Source: Bacteroidales bacterium (GTDB taxonomy: Bacteria > Bacteroidota > Bacteroidia > Bacteroidales > Muribaculaceae). Taken from it: a stretch of DNA of 64,000 bases. The stretch spans positions 62,001 through 126,000 of the forward strand of contig SUXI01000007.1 of the NCBI GenBank assembly GCA_015060975.1. The letters run 5' to 3'. The position numbers and the translations under genes are program-made. Under the pieces are notes generated by a model. The model was not told the DNA's origin, made no database searches, and worked only from the letters and a program-made list of their open reading frames with translations. Below are positions 33,553 through 42,791 of this stretch, piece by piece (position 1 is the stretch's first letter; each line of letters opens with the position of its first letter).

Positions 33553-36488
33553 TATTGAGGTTGTTTATTGCATAATTCAGTAAACTTACAGTATAAACAA
33601 GCGTTGTCGTTTTTGGCAGGTTCAAAAGGAATTGTCTCATCAAAAATTTCATTGATTAAATTCTCAAATAAAGACCAAAATTCAGTCTCATATTCCTTGT
33701 AGCTCGTTAATGTTTTCTTTGCGATTTTTATGGGAGGCAAATGTTCGGTATTTAGTGTGCGATATGTGTAGATATATGGTTGTATATCGCCGTCATATCC
33801 GGTGGTATATGCATAATAAAAACAGTAAGTGAATAATTGAAAAATTGCTTTACGTCGGTCGGTTTGATTTTTGTCAAACAATGATTCAAGTGTGGATAAA
33901 TTTACTTTATCACTTCCTGTTTTATAATCGACAAAACGCAAAATCGGTTCTGAAAGAGAATCAGTATAAACTTTGTCAATGCGGTCAATGATTTGTTTAA
34001 AGTTAATAGTGTGTTGTTCATTTATTTTCCATTGCCCATATTGTTTTTTCTCGGCATCAACGAAATAAAAATTGGTGAATTGTTTTTCGTTTTCAAGCAT
34101 TAACAATGTGAAATGTAGCATTATTTCTCCTATTATCTTTCCATCACCTTGTAATGGGGTGTCGTTCTTGTCACCTAATTTATTATAATGCTTGTTTATT
34201 GAACGAGTTATTTGTTTCATTATATCACCTTGTCGGCGTTTTAGAAAATCAAGAGTATTTTTTGATACTAATACTTCATCAGCTTCATTTTTAAGTCCTA
34301 TATATATCTTTTCGGCAACTTCATGCATGATGGTTCCGTAGGTTCCTTCATCCATATATTCAGTAATATCATCATCTTGTTGTAATCCTTCAACATATTG
34401 CAAATAGAATGAAAGAGGGCAACTTATATATTTATTAAGAGCACTTGCTGATAGATATTTTTTTGAGTCAGGATCTTTATAAATATTGAGTTTTTGAATT
34501 ATTTGAGGAGTTTTTTCAATAATAAGAGTATTATTGTTTGTGGCAGTAACATCATAGTTAATCATAGAAAATTTTATGTCGTTGCTGCTATATAGGAATT
34601 TTAATTGGTAAAGATATCTTGACATCTCGCCACTACTAACCCCACTGGTTCGAGCATCATACATAATATACACATTTTTTGCTCTTGAAAGCATGCGGTA
34701 AAAATAATAAGCATACATACTTTCCTGGTATGATATGGTTGACATCCCATATCCGCTTCTTAACGCATTTGGGATAAAAGTCTTTGTATAGTGTTTGCGT
34801 GGAAAAATTCGTTCATTCATTGAAAGAATTATGAGGTTGTCAAAATCAAGAGAACGAGTTTCAAGAACTCCCATTATTTGTAAGCCTTTTAATGGCTCTC
34901 CTGTGAAATTGACAGATTCGTTACCAACTATTCGTTCCACTAAATGAAACACTGTTTTATCATTCATTTTGATATGGTAACGATTGGTTAGTAACTCAAG
35001 ATTGTCTAACGCATCAATATATTTGTCAATAAACCCAACATCAACCGGATTTGGGTTGGATAGTGTAGTTTTAATCCAATATATTAATACTCTGATGTAT
35101 TGGATGACCTCATGAGTATCTCTAACATCTTTTACTGGTTTAAATATAGTTGCTAGTTTGGGATTTTGTTCAATTAGGAAACTGGAGCTAATGTTAAATG
35201 CTCTGTTTTTGTTGATATATTGGTTGATTTTTAAGCATTCGTCAGATGCAATATTTTGTATAATAGGATGTGATAGCACATTTAAAATGTCTTCATAAAA
35301 AAAATGCATTTTATTGTGTATAATGCGAGCCCGTAAATGCATTGATGTAATATCTCCAATCAAAGCAGCTATAGGTGTGTGTCGCATTGGATATCCCATT
35401 GTTATGTTTATATTTTTTATTTCAGGTGGTATTGAATGAAGAAGCGGAATAAAAAGGTGTTCATCAGGTAGAACTACTGCAGTATTGACATCTGTAATTT
35501 TACCGTGTTGATATAACTCTGATATTATTATAGACGCCTCTTTGGTTTGTCCTATATTTGATGGTATGCCTATGACATTTATTTTAGGGAATGATTTTAT
35601 CGGTTCTTCTTGCAAGGGATATAATGATTTGAATTTTGTAATATATTTTCCCACAAATTGAGAAGCATGATTGTCCTTCAAAATATAAGAGGGTGAATTA
35701 TAATCCCAATAGAAATCGGCGCAGCCGATTTGTTTAAGCCTTTCGAAAATCTTTATCTCTGATGTAGATAATACATTAAATCCAACGAAAATATAGCGTT
35801 TATCAGAAAGCATATCTATATCATTGAATTTTACAGTCTCAGCGACTTCGCGATAAGACATTCCGGCGTAACATAATCCTAAATTGGTTAATCGTTCTTT
35901 AAAAGAAGTATATAACTCAAATAATATTTGCCAAAGTTTTATAAATTTATTTGCTAATATATTTTTGTCATCAGAATGATTTATGTGCTTCCAAAATGAG
36001 TTAATAGATTCATTATATACTCTATTTTCATTCCAATATTGATTTATAACTTCAATTTGAGCATCGGTTAAGAAATTGCTGTTAATTTCTTTTAATTTGT
36101 ATATATTTACAAATAATTGCTTGGCGTCAACAAGATATTTATCAACATCGTTAAAATCATTAATAAGCATTTCAGCCCAAAATTGAAATTTATCAAAATC
36201 AACAATTTGTGTTTCTGCCGATTTTTCAATTAAAAGTTTGCGATATTCATCATAGAGAATAAACATTAATTCCATGCGAGTTGCTTCCACTCCTGATGAA
36301 TACTCTGCAATGAAGTCGCTAATAGTAATTATTCGTGGCATTATAGTGCTTGATTCAATTATTGATGATAAATAATTTGAAAAAAACACGCCACTTCGTT
36401 TGTTTGGAAATACAAAACAAAAATCCATCAAGTTCTGTGAATCGTTTTTTTTGTATTCTTTAGCTACTTGTAATAAAAAAGGATCCAT
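33552..36488 (-). CDS. AddB-like PD-(D/E)XK nuclease with iron-sulfur cluster motif
   Basis: A 978-residue protein. The N-terminal ~650 residues resemble the helicase-like scaffold of AddB but have no GxxGKT Walker A motif, so they are probably not an active helicase. The C-terminal nuclease shows FVDYKTGSDK (the D and K of PD-(D/E)XK). The cysteines that nail the domain with a 4Fe-4S cluster are also visible: one in YISCPLSFY (~695) and three in CLYCKFTELC at the end. It probably processes double-strand DNA ends together with a UvrD-like AddA, which is not in this window. It lies between holB (3 bp upstream) and hemW (1-bp overlap), so it is co-transcribed with a replication gene. AT-rich with long Lys/Asn runs. 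Confidence 0.85.
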   Translation of the reverse strand: MDPFLLQVAKEYKKNDSQNLMDFCFVFPNKRSGVFFSNYLSSIIESSTIMPRIITISDFIAEYSSGVEATRMELMFILYDEYRKLLIEKSAETQIVDFDKFQFWAEMLINDFNDVDKYLVDAKQLFVNIYKLKEINSNFLTDAQIEVINQYWNENRVYNESINSFWKHINHSDDKNILANKFIKLWQILFELYTSFKERLTNLGLCYAGMSYREVAETVKFNDIDMLSDKRYIFVGFNVLSTSEIKIFERLKQIGCADFYWDYNSPSYILKDNHASQFVGKYITKFKSLYPLQEEPIKSFPKINVIGIPSNIGQTKEASIIISELYQHGKITDVNTAVVLPDEHLFIPLLHSIPPEIKNINITMGYPMRHTPIAALIGDITSMHLRARIIHNKMHFFYEDILNVLSHPIIQNIASDECLKINQYINKNRAFNISSSFLIEQNPKLATIFKPVKDVRDTHEVIQYIRVLIYWIKTTLSNPNPVDVGFIDKYIDALDNLELLTNRYHIKMNDKTVFHLVERIVGNESVNFTGEPLKGLQIMGVLETRSLDFDNLIILSMNERIFPRKHYTKTFIPNALRSGYGMSTISYQESMYAYYFYRMLSRAKNVYIMYDARTSGVSSGEMSRYLYQLKFLYSSNDIKFSMINYDVTATNNNTLIIEKTPQIIQKLNIYKDPDSKKYLSASALNKYISCPLSFYLQYVEGLQQDDDITEYMDEGTYGTIMHEVAEKIYIGLKNEADEVLVSKNTLDFLKRRQGDIMKQITRSINKHYNKLGDKNDTPLQGDGKIIGEIMLHFTLLMLENEKQFTNFYFVDAEKKQYGQWKINEQHTINFKQIIDRIDKVYTDSLSEPILRFVDYKTGSDKVNLSTLESLFDKNQTDRRKAIFQLFTYCFYYAYTTGYDGDIQPYIYTYRTLNTEHLPPIKIAKKTLTSYKEYETEFWSLFENLINEIFDETIPFEPAKNDNACLYCKFTELCNKQPQ

Positions 36489-36491
36489 TAG

Positions 36492-37616
36492 TTAGGATTT
36501 TAATAATAATATTATTTTTACAGAGAGATCAAAAAAAACAATCTTGGCATTAGCATTTCCAGATATATCAATTAATGCTTTGTTTAACACCTCCATGAGT
36601 TTTATAACATTTCGTTCTGATATAAAATGGGCAAAATTAATACTAAATTGCGCTTCATTATGATTCATATAGTTTAACTCGGCTACATTCAGATTATAGA
36701 TGAAGTTTTCTCGAATTAGTCGTTGGCAGTAGTTTAAAAATTGAGTTTCTTGTTCCCTGCCAAGTGTTGCTACGTCATAACTCCATCTTTTTAATTCGTG
36801 GATTTTGCGTTGATAAGCTAAACGCATCAATTCAATGAACATTGATAAATATTTAGATGTGTCTTTTGATAAGGTAATTTCTTTTTCGGCTTTGTTAATG
36901 TTTCCTTCGGCAATATGGGCAATAGAAATAGCATCATTTTGTCCAATAGCATATTTCTGAACCAAATAATTGGCTATTGCGTCGTCTCCTAAACGAAGTA
37001 ATTCAATGCGTTGAGTCCTTGAATATATTGTTGGCAAAATTTGTTTGGCATCATTAGATACCATGATAAAAATAGTATCATGATATGGTTCTTCTATAAG
37101 TTTGAGTAGCTTATTAGAACATTCTATTTTCATACGTTCAGGTAACCATAATAATACTATTTTATATTTTGCTTTGTGTGCAGTAAAATTTAGTTTTCGC
37201 ATAATATCGGCACTCTCATCAACATATATGTGAGGTTGCGCATTTGCATTATCAAGAGTTATTAGCCATTTTTCAAAATCCATATATGGGTTTTGTCCTA
37301 AATATTCACGCCATTCTTCGATAAAATTGTCGGAGATGGAAACTTTTCCGCTCCCTTTTTTAATAATTGGAAAAATGAAATGGGTGTCAATGTGGTTAAA
37401 AGACTGATGTTGAATGCAAGATGGGCACTGTCCACAGCTATCTCCATTTTGTGGATTTTCACAATGTATATATTGTGCGAATGCACGTGCTAATGCAAAT
37501 TTGCCAATACCAGGCTGACCCTCAATTAGAATTGCATGTGGAATGCGGTTATTATCAACAAATGAACGCAACTTGTTTTTCGCTGCTTCATGTGAAATAA
37601 TATCAATGAATCTCAT
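36492..37616 (-). CDS. holB: DNA polymerase III delta' subunit family protein
   Basis: A 374-residue clamp-loader subunit. Walker A-like GQPGIGKFALA (~33-43) and a zinc module CENPQNGDSCGQCPSC (~52-67) are typical of delta'/gamma proteins, followed by the arginine-finger region IYSRTQRIEL. It helps load the sliding clamp at the replication fork. The C-terminal domain ends with ISGNANAKIVFFDLSVKIILLL, as often in Bacteroidetes. It is transcribed with metF upstream (11-bp gap) and the AddB-like nuclease downstream (3-bp gap). Confidence 0.88.
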   Translation of the reverse strand: MRFIDIISHEAAKNKLRSFVDNNRIPHAILIEGQPGIGKFALARAFAQYIHCENPQNGDSCGQCPSCIQHQSFNHIDTHFIFPIIKKGSGKVSISDNFIEEWREYLGQNPYMDFEKWLITLDNANAQPHIYVDESADIMRKLNFTAHKAKYKIVLLWLPERMKIECSNKLLKLIEEPYHDTIFIMVSNDAKQILPTIYSRTQRIELLRLGDDAIANYLVQKYAIGQNDAISIAHIAEGNINKAEKEITLSKDTSKYLSMFIELMRLAYQRKIHELKRWSYDVATLGREQETQFLNYCQRLIRENFIYNLNVAELNYMNHNEAQFSINFAHFISERNVIKLMEVLNKALIDISGNANAKIVFFDLSVKIILLLKS

Positions 37617-37627
37617 GATGAATAATG

Positions 37628-38584
37628 TTAAAACAATTGAGCTACGACATTTTTTACGCTTTGCACCGCATTATGTGAGTAAAAATGTATTGAGGGAACC
37701 CCATTTTGCATGAGTTCGTGAGTTTGTTTGATACACCAATCAATGCCAACAGTTTTTGCGGATATATCATTTTTGCAATTCATTAGTTTGGTTACTAATT
37801 CTGTAGGGATATCAACTTTAAAAACCTTTGGGAGTACCGTTAGTTGATTAAGGTTTACTATTGGTTTTATTCCGGGAATTATAGGAACTGTAATGCCGGC
37901 TTTACGACATTTTTTTACAAAATTAAAATATTTAGTATTGTCAAAAAACATTTGAGTGACAATATACTCGGCACCGTTGTCAACTTTGGCTTTTAACCAT
38001 TGAATATCAATTTCTTGGTTTGGTGCTTCTTCGTGTTTTTCTGGGTATCCGGCTACTCCGTAGGTAAATTTCTCTCCGGTATTTATGTCCATTTTTGTTC
38101 CATCAATGAATAACCCTCGATTAAAATCATTTATTTGTAATTGAAGATCAGAAGCATGGGAATGCCCATCGGGGTTTGCAATAAATTTGCTATCATGTTT
38201 TGCTTTATCTCCTCGTAATACCAAAAGATTTGTAATTCCAAGGAAATTTAAATCAATTAAAGCATATTCGGTTTCTATTTTGGAATATCCGCTACATATT
38301 ATATGTGGTACGGCTGTAATTCCATAACGATGTTGTATTGTGGCTGCAACAGCTACCGTCCCGGGGCGAGAGCGTTCTGTGACTTTTTGATATAACCCAT
38401 CATGAGTGCATTTATATACCATTTCACTACGATGGGTTGTGATATTAATAAATAATGGATTAAATTCCATTAATTGGTCAATATTGTTAAATAATTGCGA
38501 AATGCCATTGCCTTTAATTGGGGGTAAAACTTCAAAAGAAAATCCAATGCCATTATGGTTATCTATAATATGCGGAATAGACAT
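37628..38584 (-). CDS. metF: Methylenetetrahydrofolate reductase
   Basis: A 318-residue FAD enzyme reducing 5,10-methylene-THF to 5-methyl-THF for methionine synthesis. Family segments are GFSFEVLPP near the N-terminus (catalytic Glu), ITTHRSEM, ICSGYSK, LVLRGDKAK, YPEKHEEAPN and QMFFDNTKYF. Length is normal. It heads a tight minus-strand unit metF-holB-nuclease-hemW and has an exact-consensus promoter (TTTG, 19 bp, TAAATTTG) directly upstream. The grouping of one-carbon, replication, DNA-repair and haem genes has no evident shared theme. Confidence 0.93.
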   Translation of the reverse strand: MSIPHIIDNHNGIGFSFEVLPPIKGNGISQLFNNIDQLMEFNPLFINITTHRSEMVYKCTHDGLYQKVTERSRPGTVAVAATIQHRYGITAVPHIICSGYSKIETEYALIDLNFLGITNLLVLRGDKAKHDSKFIANPDGHSHASDLQLQINDFNRGLFIDGTKMDINTGEKFTYGVAGYPEKHEEAPNQEIDIQWLKAKVDNGAEYIVTQMFFDNTKYFNFVKKCRKAGITVPIIPGIKPIVNLNQLTVLPKVFKVDIPTELVTKLMNCKNDISAKTVGIDWCIKQTHELMQNGVPSIHFYSHNAVQSVKNVVAQLF

Positions 38585-38618
38585 AATTCAAGTTGTATTT
38601 TTAGGTTCAATATTATTA

Positions 38619-38649
38619 CAAATTTACAATCTTATGGCAAATTCTCAAA
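38619..38649 (-). promoter_or_regulatory. Consensus promoter of the metF-holB-nuclease-hemW operon
   Basis: On the minus strand, TTTG (38649-38646), 19 bp, TAAATTTG (38626-38619). Full match, 35 bp before the metF ATG. Confidence 0.78.
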
Positions 38650-38678
38650 ATAAAGCTTCTCATAGTTTATAAATGAAT

Positions 38679-39119
38679 TTATTTGTCAATGAGAATAGTA
38701 TCGTTATCATCAAGCATTCGGGCTATCTGATTTCGGGCTATCTGTAATTGTCGTTCTAATTTTTCTTTTTTTATTCGTAATTTGTATATATCAACCGATG
38801 GCGCTTTTGAAATTTGAGCCATTACAAGAAGACTATCTGTTTTTAGGATTTCAGATATAATTAATTGTTCTTTTATGCGAGGTCTCAATTTCATTGCTTT
38901 TCTTCGTATGTCAATTTGATTTGAGTAAACCCTATCAATAGAATCAATTAATTTTATTGCTAATTTGTGATTATTTTTGTTATAAGCAGCATTGGCATGA
39001 AGTAATAGTAATTCAGCGTTTGCTCGTTCTTCTTTTGCTTGTTCATTGTTTGAACTTTTGCATGAAATAACACTTATTGTTATAATGAATATAATCAGTA
39101 TTTTAACTACGTTGAACAT
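38679..39119 (-). CDS. Small lipoprotein with coiled-coil potential
   Basis: A 146-residue protein with a lipoprotein signal: a hydrophobic stretch followed by VISC, giving a lipidated Cys at about residue 20. The mature part is helical, charged and heptad-like (LRIKKEKLERQLQIARNQIARML), so a periplasm-facing coiled coil is likely. I do not recognise a family. Its start overlaps the 3' end of the RelA-like gene by 17 bp, so it is translationally coupled and the last gene of engB-relA-lipoprotein. A link with the stringent response is only positional. Confidence 0.75.
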   Translation of the reverse strand: MFNVVKILIIFIITISVISCKSSNNEQAKEERANAELLLLHANAAYNKNNHKLAIKLIDSIDRVYSNQIDIRRKAMKLRPRIKEQLIISEILKTDSLLVMAQISKAPSVDIYKLRIKKEKLERQLQIARNQIARMLDDNDTILIDK

Positions 39120-41313
39120 CTTTTACACCTTTTACGATTTTTATTTTTTTTATTAGTGAGTTTAATGATTGCGTATCTGAAACATTTACAACTAAATATC
39201 CTTGAAATAATCCATCGTTAGAATCGATAGAAATGCTTTTTAGTAGAATATTCTTTTCTTTTGTGATAATTGATGTAATATTATTTACAATACCAATGTC
39301 ATCATATCCAACAATGCGAAGTGTGGCTCCAAATTGGGTGCCAACTTTCCCGGACCACCGTGTGGATATAATGCGATAAGGGTATCGGGTTTTTATATGA
39401 GATGCGTTATTACAATCATTTTTATGGATTTTTATGACTCCATCGGCTGAGATAAATCCAAACACGTCGTCACCATATATTGGATTACAACATTTAGCAA
39501 GACGATAATTTATGCCTTTAATATTGTCTCCAATAATTAAAACATCATTATTTTGATCAGAATAGTCGCTTTTGTTAAACGTAAATTCAGTAGCAGAGCG
39601 AACTTCAATGTTTGTGTCGGTTAATTTTTGTTCAAGTAGTTCATATTGTGCGATAACATCGTTGATGTCTAATTTATTTTTAGCTATTGCATGATAAAAA
39701 TCTGTAACTGTTTTGAATCCATACTTCTTTATCAGTTTCATTAAAACAGCTTCATCAATTTCGATTTTGCGGTTTTTAAAACGTCTTTGTAATAATTCTT
39801 TGCCAAGTTCTGACGCACGATTGTTCAATTCGTGTATTGTCTGTTTGATCTTGTTTTTGGCTTTAGTCGTTACTACAAAATTAAGCCAATCGAGTTTGGG
39901 TGTTTGGTTGGAAGATGTTAGTATTTCAACCGAATCGCCATTATTTAGCTTGTAATTTAACTTTTTGTTTTTGCCATTTACTTTGCCACCTATACATTGA
40001 CAACCAAGCCTTGAGTGGATATTGAATGCAAAATCTACGATTGTTGCACCTAATGGTAACTTATATAAATCACCTTTTGGAGTAAACACAAAAACTTCTT
40101 TGGCATAAATATCCATTTTAAAGTTTTTCATTAGCTCCATAGGTCCGGTTTCTGCGGCTTCAAGAATATCTCTAATATTATTCATCCAAGCGTCGAGGTC
40201 GTTCTCACTTTTAACACCTTTGTATTTCCAATGTGCCGCTAATCCTTTTTCTGCAATAAGATCCATTCGTTTAGTTCTTATTTGCACTTCTACCCATCTG
40301 TTTTTAGGACCTAAAACGGTCGTGTGGAGTGATTCATATCCATTACTTTTGGGAATCGTCAGCCAATCTTTGAGCCTGGATGTATTAGGGAGGTACATAT
40401 CTGTGACAATGGAATATGCTGTCCAACAATCGGCTTTTTCTTTTTCAATAGATGAATCTAATATTATACGAATCGCAAATAGGTCATATATATTATCGAT
40501 GTCATTTTTTTGTTTGCGCATTTTATTCCAAATGGAATATATGGATTTTGTGCGACCTTTTATCTCAAATTTAAAACCAGAATCCTCAAGTTTCTTTTTT
40601 ATTGGAGTTATGAATGACGCAATATATTCTTCTCGTTCAATTTTTGTTTCATTTAGCTTATGGGCTATTTCTGTGAATTTCTCTCGATTAGTGTATTTTA
40701 AAGATAAATCTTCGAGTTCAGATTTAATAACATATAAGCCTAATCGATGAGCTAATGGAGAGTATAAATAGTTTGCTTCGTATGCAACATCTCTCACATA
40801 TTTTTCGTTGGGATGATGATTGATTGCGCGCATCAATGATAGCCTTTCCACAATCATTATAATAATAACTCTAATATCTTCCGCAAAAGTAAGTAACAAC
40901 TTTCTGAAATTATCACTTTCAACAGCGGCCTGACGACTATAAAGAGTATGAACCTTTAATAATCCTTTTATGAGTTTTGCGACATCATCGCCCCATTGCA
41001 TAGCGAGTTCTTCAATTTTGATAAAACCAGATTGGCACAGGTTGTAAAGTAATATGGCAATTACCATATTTCTATCAGGACTTATTTTTTCGCAAAGTAA
41101 AGATGCGGTTTCGATATTGTGTATAATTGGATTTATACCAAATCTATCTCTGCTACAATGATTTTCGGTTACCGCATTTTTTAGTACCTTTTTTATTAAA
41201 TAAAAGTCTCGGTTTTGTACAACATCGACCATAAGTGCCAATAATTTATGACACAATTGTGCTAATTTCTCTTTCTCTTGCCTATTAAAATAATTATTGC
41301 TCATTATCTTCAT
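39103..41313 (-). CDS. RelA/SpoT-family (p)ppGpp synthetase with degenerate hydrolase domain
   Basis: A 736-residue long RSH protein. Order: HD-type domain (~45-200), synthetase (~240-370), TGS (~395-460), helical region, zinc-finger-like CC segment (KCCNPIYGDD, ~610) and ACT (~665-736). The synthetase motifs are intact (RTKSIYSIWNKM, NGYESLHTTV, EVQIRTKRMDLIAEKG, AAHWKYKG). In the HD domain His65 remains, but the HD pair reads Tyr90-Asn91 (AILLYNLCQ), the ED pair is lost, and the DRLHNMR motif reads ERLSLMR, so hydrolysis is probably abolished as in RelA. It should make (p)ppGpp at stalled ribosomes; a separate SpoT-like hydrolase is expected elsewhere. It is preceded by engB (5-bp gap). Confidence 0.9.
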   Translation of the reverse strand: MKIMSNNYFNRQEKEKLAQLCHKLLALMVDVVQNRDFYLIKKVLKNAVTENHCSRDRFGINPIIHNIETASLLCEKISPDRNMVIAILLYNLCQSGFIKIEELAMQWGDDVAKLIKGLLKVHTLYSRQAAVESDNFRKLLLTFAEDIRVIIIMIVERLSLMRAINHHPNEKYVRDVAYEANYLYSPLAHRLGLYVIKSELEDLSLKYTNREKFTEIAHKLNETKIEREEYIASFITPIKKKLEDSGFKFEIKGRTKSIYSIWNKMRKQKNDIDNIYDLFAIRIILDSSIEKEKADCWTAYSIVTDMYLPNTSRLKDWLTIPKSNGYESLHTTVLGPKNRWVEVQIRTKRMDLIAEKGLAAHWKYKGVKSENDLDAWMNNIRDILEAAETGPMELMKNFKMDIYAKEVFVFTPKGDLYKLPLGATIVDFAFNIHSRLGCQCIGGKVNGKNKKLNYKLNNGDSVEILTSSNQTPKLDWLNFVVTTKAKNKIKQTIHELNNRASELGKELLQRRFKNRKIEIDEAVLMKLIKKYGFKTVTDFYHAIAKNKLDINDVIAQYELLEQKLTDTNIEVRSATEFTFNKSDYSDQNNDVLIIGDNIKGINYRLAKCCNPIYGDDVFGFISADGVIKIHKNDCNNASHIKTRYPYRIISTRWSGKVGTQFGATLRIVGYDDIGIVNNITSIITKEKNILLKSISIDSNDGLFQGYLVVNVSDTQSLNSLIKKIKIVKGVKDVQRS

Positions 41314-41318
41314 TGGCT

Positions 41319-41930
41319 TTATTGGTCGCTATTTTGCATTAGGTTGTTTAATCCTTCAATATAATTTAATATTTCATTACGCCCTCTGCCATCCTCGCTT
41401 GAAGATTTGAATAAAGGAGGTAGTTCTTCCCACGTTTCTTTAAGTGTACAGCAATAATTATCGATAGATTTTTTAGCGGCGGCAGATGATAATTTGTCAA
41501 GTTTAGTAAATATAATGCTAAATGGTATCTCGTTTTCTCCGAGCCATAGCATAAATTCCATGTCAATTTTTTGAGGTTTGTGGCGACAATCAATAAGAAG
41601 AAATAAAGACACCATTTGTTGGCGTTTTAAGATATAGCTTTCGATAATTTTTTTTAGTTGGTTACGGCTGTCTTTGCCTCTTTGAGCATAACCATAACCG
41701 GGTAAATCGACCAAATACCACGATTCATTTATCAGAAAATGGTTTATAAGCATAGTCTTGCCGGGAGTTGAAGAAGTCTTTGCTAAAGATTTGCTTCGGG
41801 TCAACATATTTATTAAAGATGATTTACCGACATTGGATCTACCTATAAATGCATATTCGGGTAAATTGTCTTGTGGGCATTTATTTACATTCGTATTGCT
41901 TATTATGAATTTGGCGCTTTTTATTTCCAT
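41319..41930 (-). CDS. engB: Ribosome biogenesis GTPase YihA/YsxC/EngB
   Basis: A 203-residue P-loop GTPase for 50S subunit assembly. G1 is GRSNVGKSS (~31-39), G2 Thr in STPGKT, G3 DLPGYG, G4 TKLDK and G5 SSEDGRG. Length is typical. The ATG at 41930 is close to a TATCTTTA box. It heads the engB-relA-lipoprotein unit (5-bp spacing), and co-location with the (p)ppGpp synthetase ties ribosome assembly to the stringent response, since (p)ppGpp binds such GTPases (known for the family). Confidence 0.93.
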   Translation of the reverse strand: MEIKSAKFIISNTNVNKCPQDNLPEYAFIGRSNVGKSSLINMLTRSKSLAKTSSTPGKTMLINHFLINESWYLVDLPGYGYAQRGKDSRNQLKKIIESYILKRQQMVSLFLLIDCRHKPQKIDMEFMLWLGENEIPFSIIFTKLDKLSSAAAKKSIDNYCCTLKETWEELPPLFKSSSEDGRGRNEILNYIEGLNNLMQNSDQ

Positions 41931-42020
41931 CTTTATCTAATTTTGATGTAAAGATAGTTAATTACAACATATTAAGCAAGTAAAAGAAACGTGTTAGATT
42001 ACTAGTTTTGAAAATTATCG

Positions 42021-42028
42021 TAACTTTG
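42021..42028 (+). promoter_or_regulatory. Putative -7 box for the trmN6-like gene
   Basis: TAACTTTG. It supports the ATG at 42051 over the TTG at 42045, because the start would be about 15 nt from the expected transcript start. Confidence 0.5.
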
Positions 42029-42050
42029 TAGATAATATTCACAATTGGCA

Positions 42051-42776
42051 ATGAGTGATAACGATAAATTCCGGTTCAGATTTAAGCAATTCGGCATCAA
42101 TGATAGTGAATGTGCGATGAAAATTGGCACAGATGGTGTCTTACTCGGAGCGTGGACGAATATTGAGCAATCGCATAATATCCTTGATGTTGGGTCGGGT
42201 AGCGGTCTTATATCTTTGATGATTGCTCAGCGAAGTAGTGCGTCAATTACAGGCATAGAAATTGACAAATGTGCGGCAAAACAATCTATTGAAAATATAA
42301 ATGATTCCCCATGGAGCAATCGGATTTCAATAATTAATTCTGATTTTATCAAATGGGCATCTATATCTCATAATATTAATAAATTTGACCATATAGTGAG
42401 CAATCCTCCATTCTTTAATAATGGTCCAATCTCCACCTTTCAATCTCGGGCAATTGCACGACATAATAATTCTCTTGGATATGAGCAACTAATAAAGTTA
42501 TCTAAACGACTATTAACCGATGATGGTAAGTTATCAATTATATCACCCATTGAACGTAAAGATGACATTATTTTCTATTCAGAATTAGAACAAATGTTTA
42601 TTTCTCGTCTAACTAATGTTTACTCAAAGGAAGGTGGAAAAATAACTCGTATTTTATGGGAATTTAGCAAAATAAAATGTGCGACTGAATATGCATCTCT
42701 TTCAATTAGAAACATTAATAATAGTTTTAGTCAAGAATATGTTAATTTAACCACTGAATTTTATCTGAATTTTTAA
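42051..42776 (+). CDS. tRNA1(Val) A37 N6-methyltransferase (TrmN6/YfiC-like)
   Basis: About 241 residues. The ORF track starts at a TTG (42045), but the ATG at 42051 (MSDNDKFRFRFKQF) fits the family better. It is a class I SAM methyltransferase with motif I ILDVGSGSGLISLMIA (~43-58), an acidic motif II (GIEIDKC), and the N6-adenine/glutamine motif NPPFF (~115). The N-terminal FKQFGI and KIGTDGVLLGAW are characteristic of TrmN6, which modifies A37 of tRNA-Val. The assignment to tRNA is by family; other small-molecule or RNA targets are possible. It is 15 bp upstream of the CPBP protease gene and probably co-transcribed. Confidence 0.85.
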   Translation: MSDNDKFRFRFKQFGINDSECAMKIGTDGVLLGAWTNIEQSHNILDVGSGSGLISLMIAQRSSASITGIEIDKCAAKQSIENINDSPWSNRISIINSDFIKWASISHNINKFDHIVSNPPFFNNGPISTFQSRAIARHNNSLGYEQLIKLSKRLLTDDGKLSIISPIERKDDIIFYSELEQMFISRLTNVYSKEGGKITRILWEFSKIKCATEYASLSIRNINNSFSQEYVNLTTEFYLNF

Positions 42777-42791
42777 TTAAATGGAATAATT

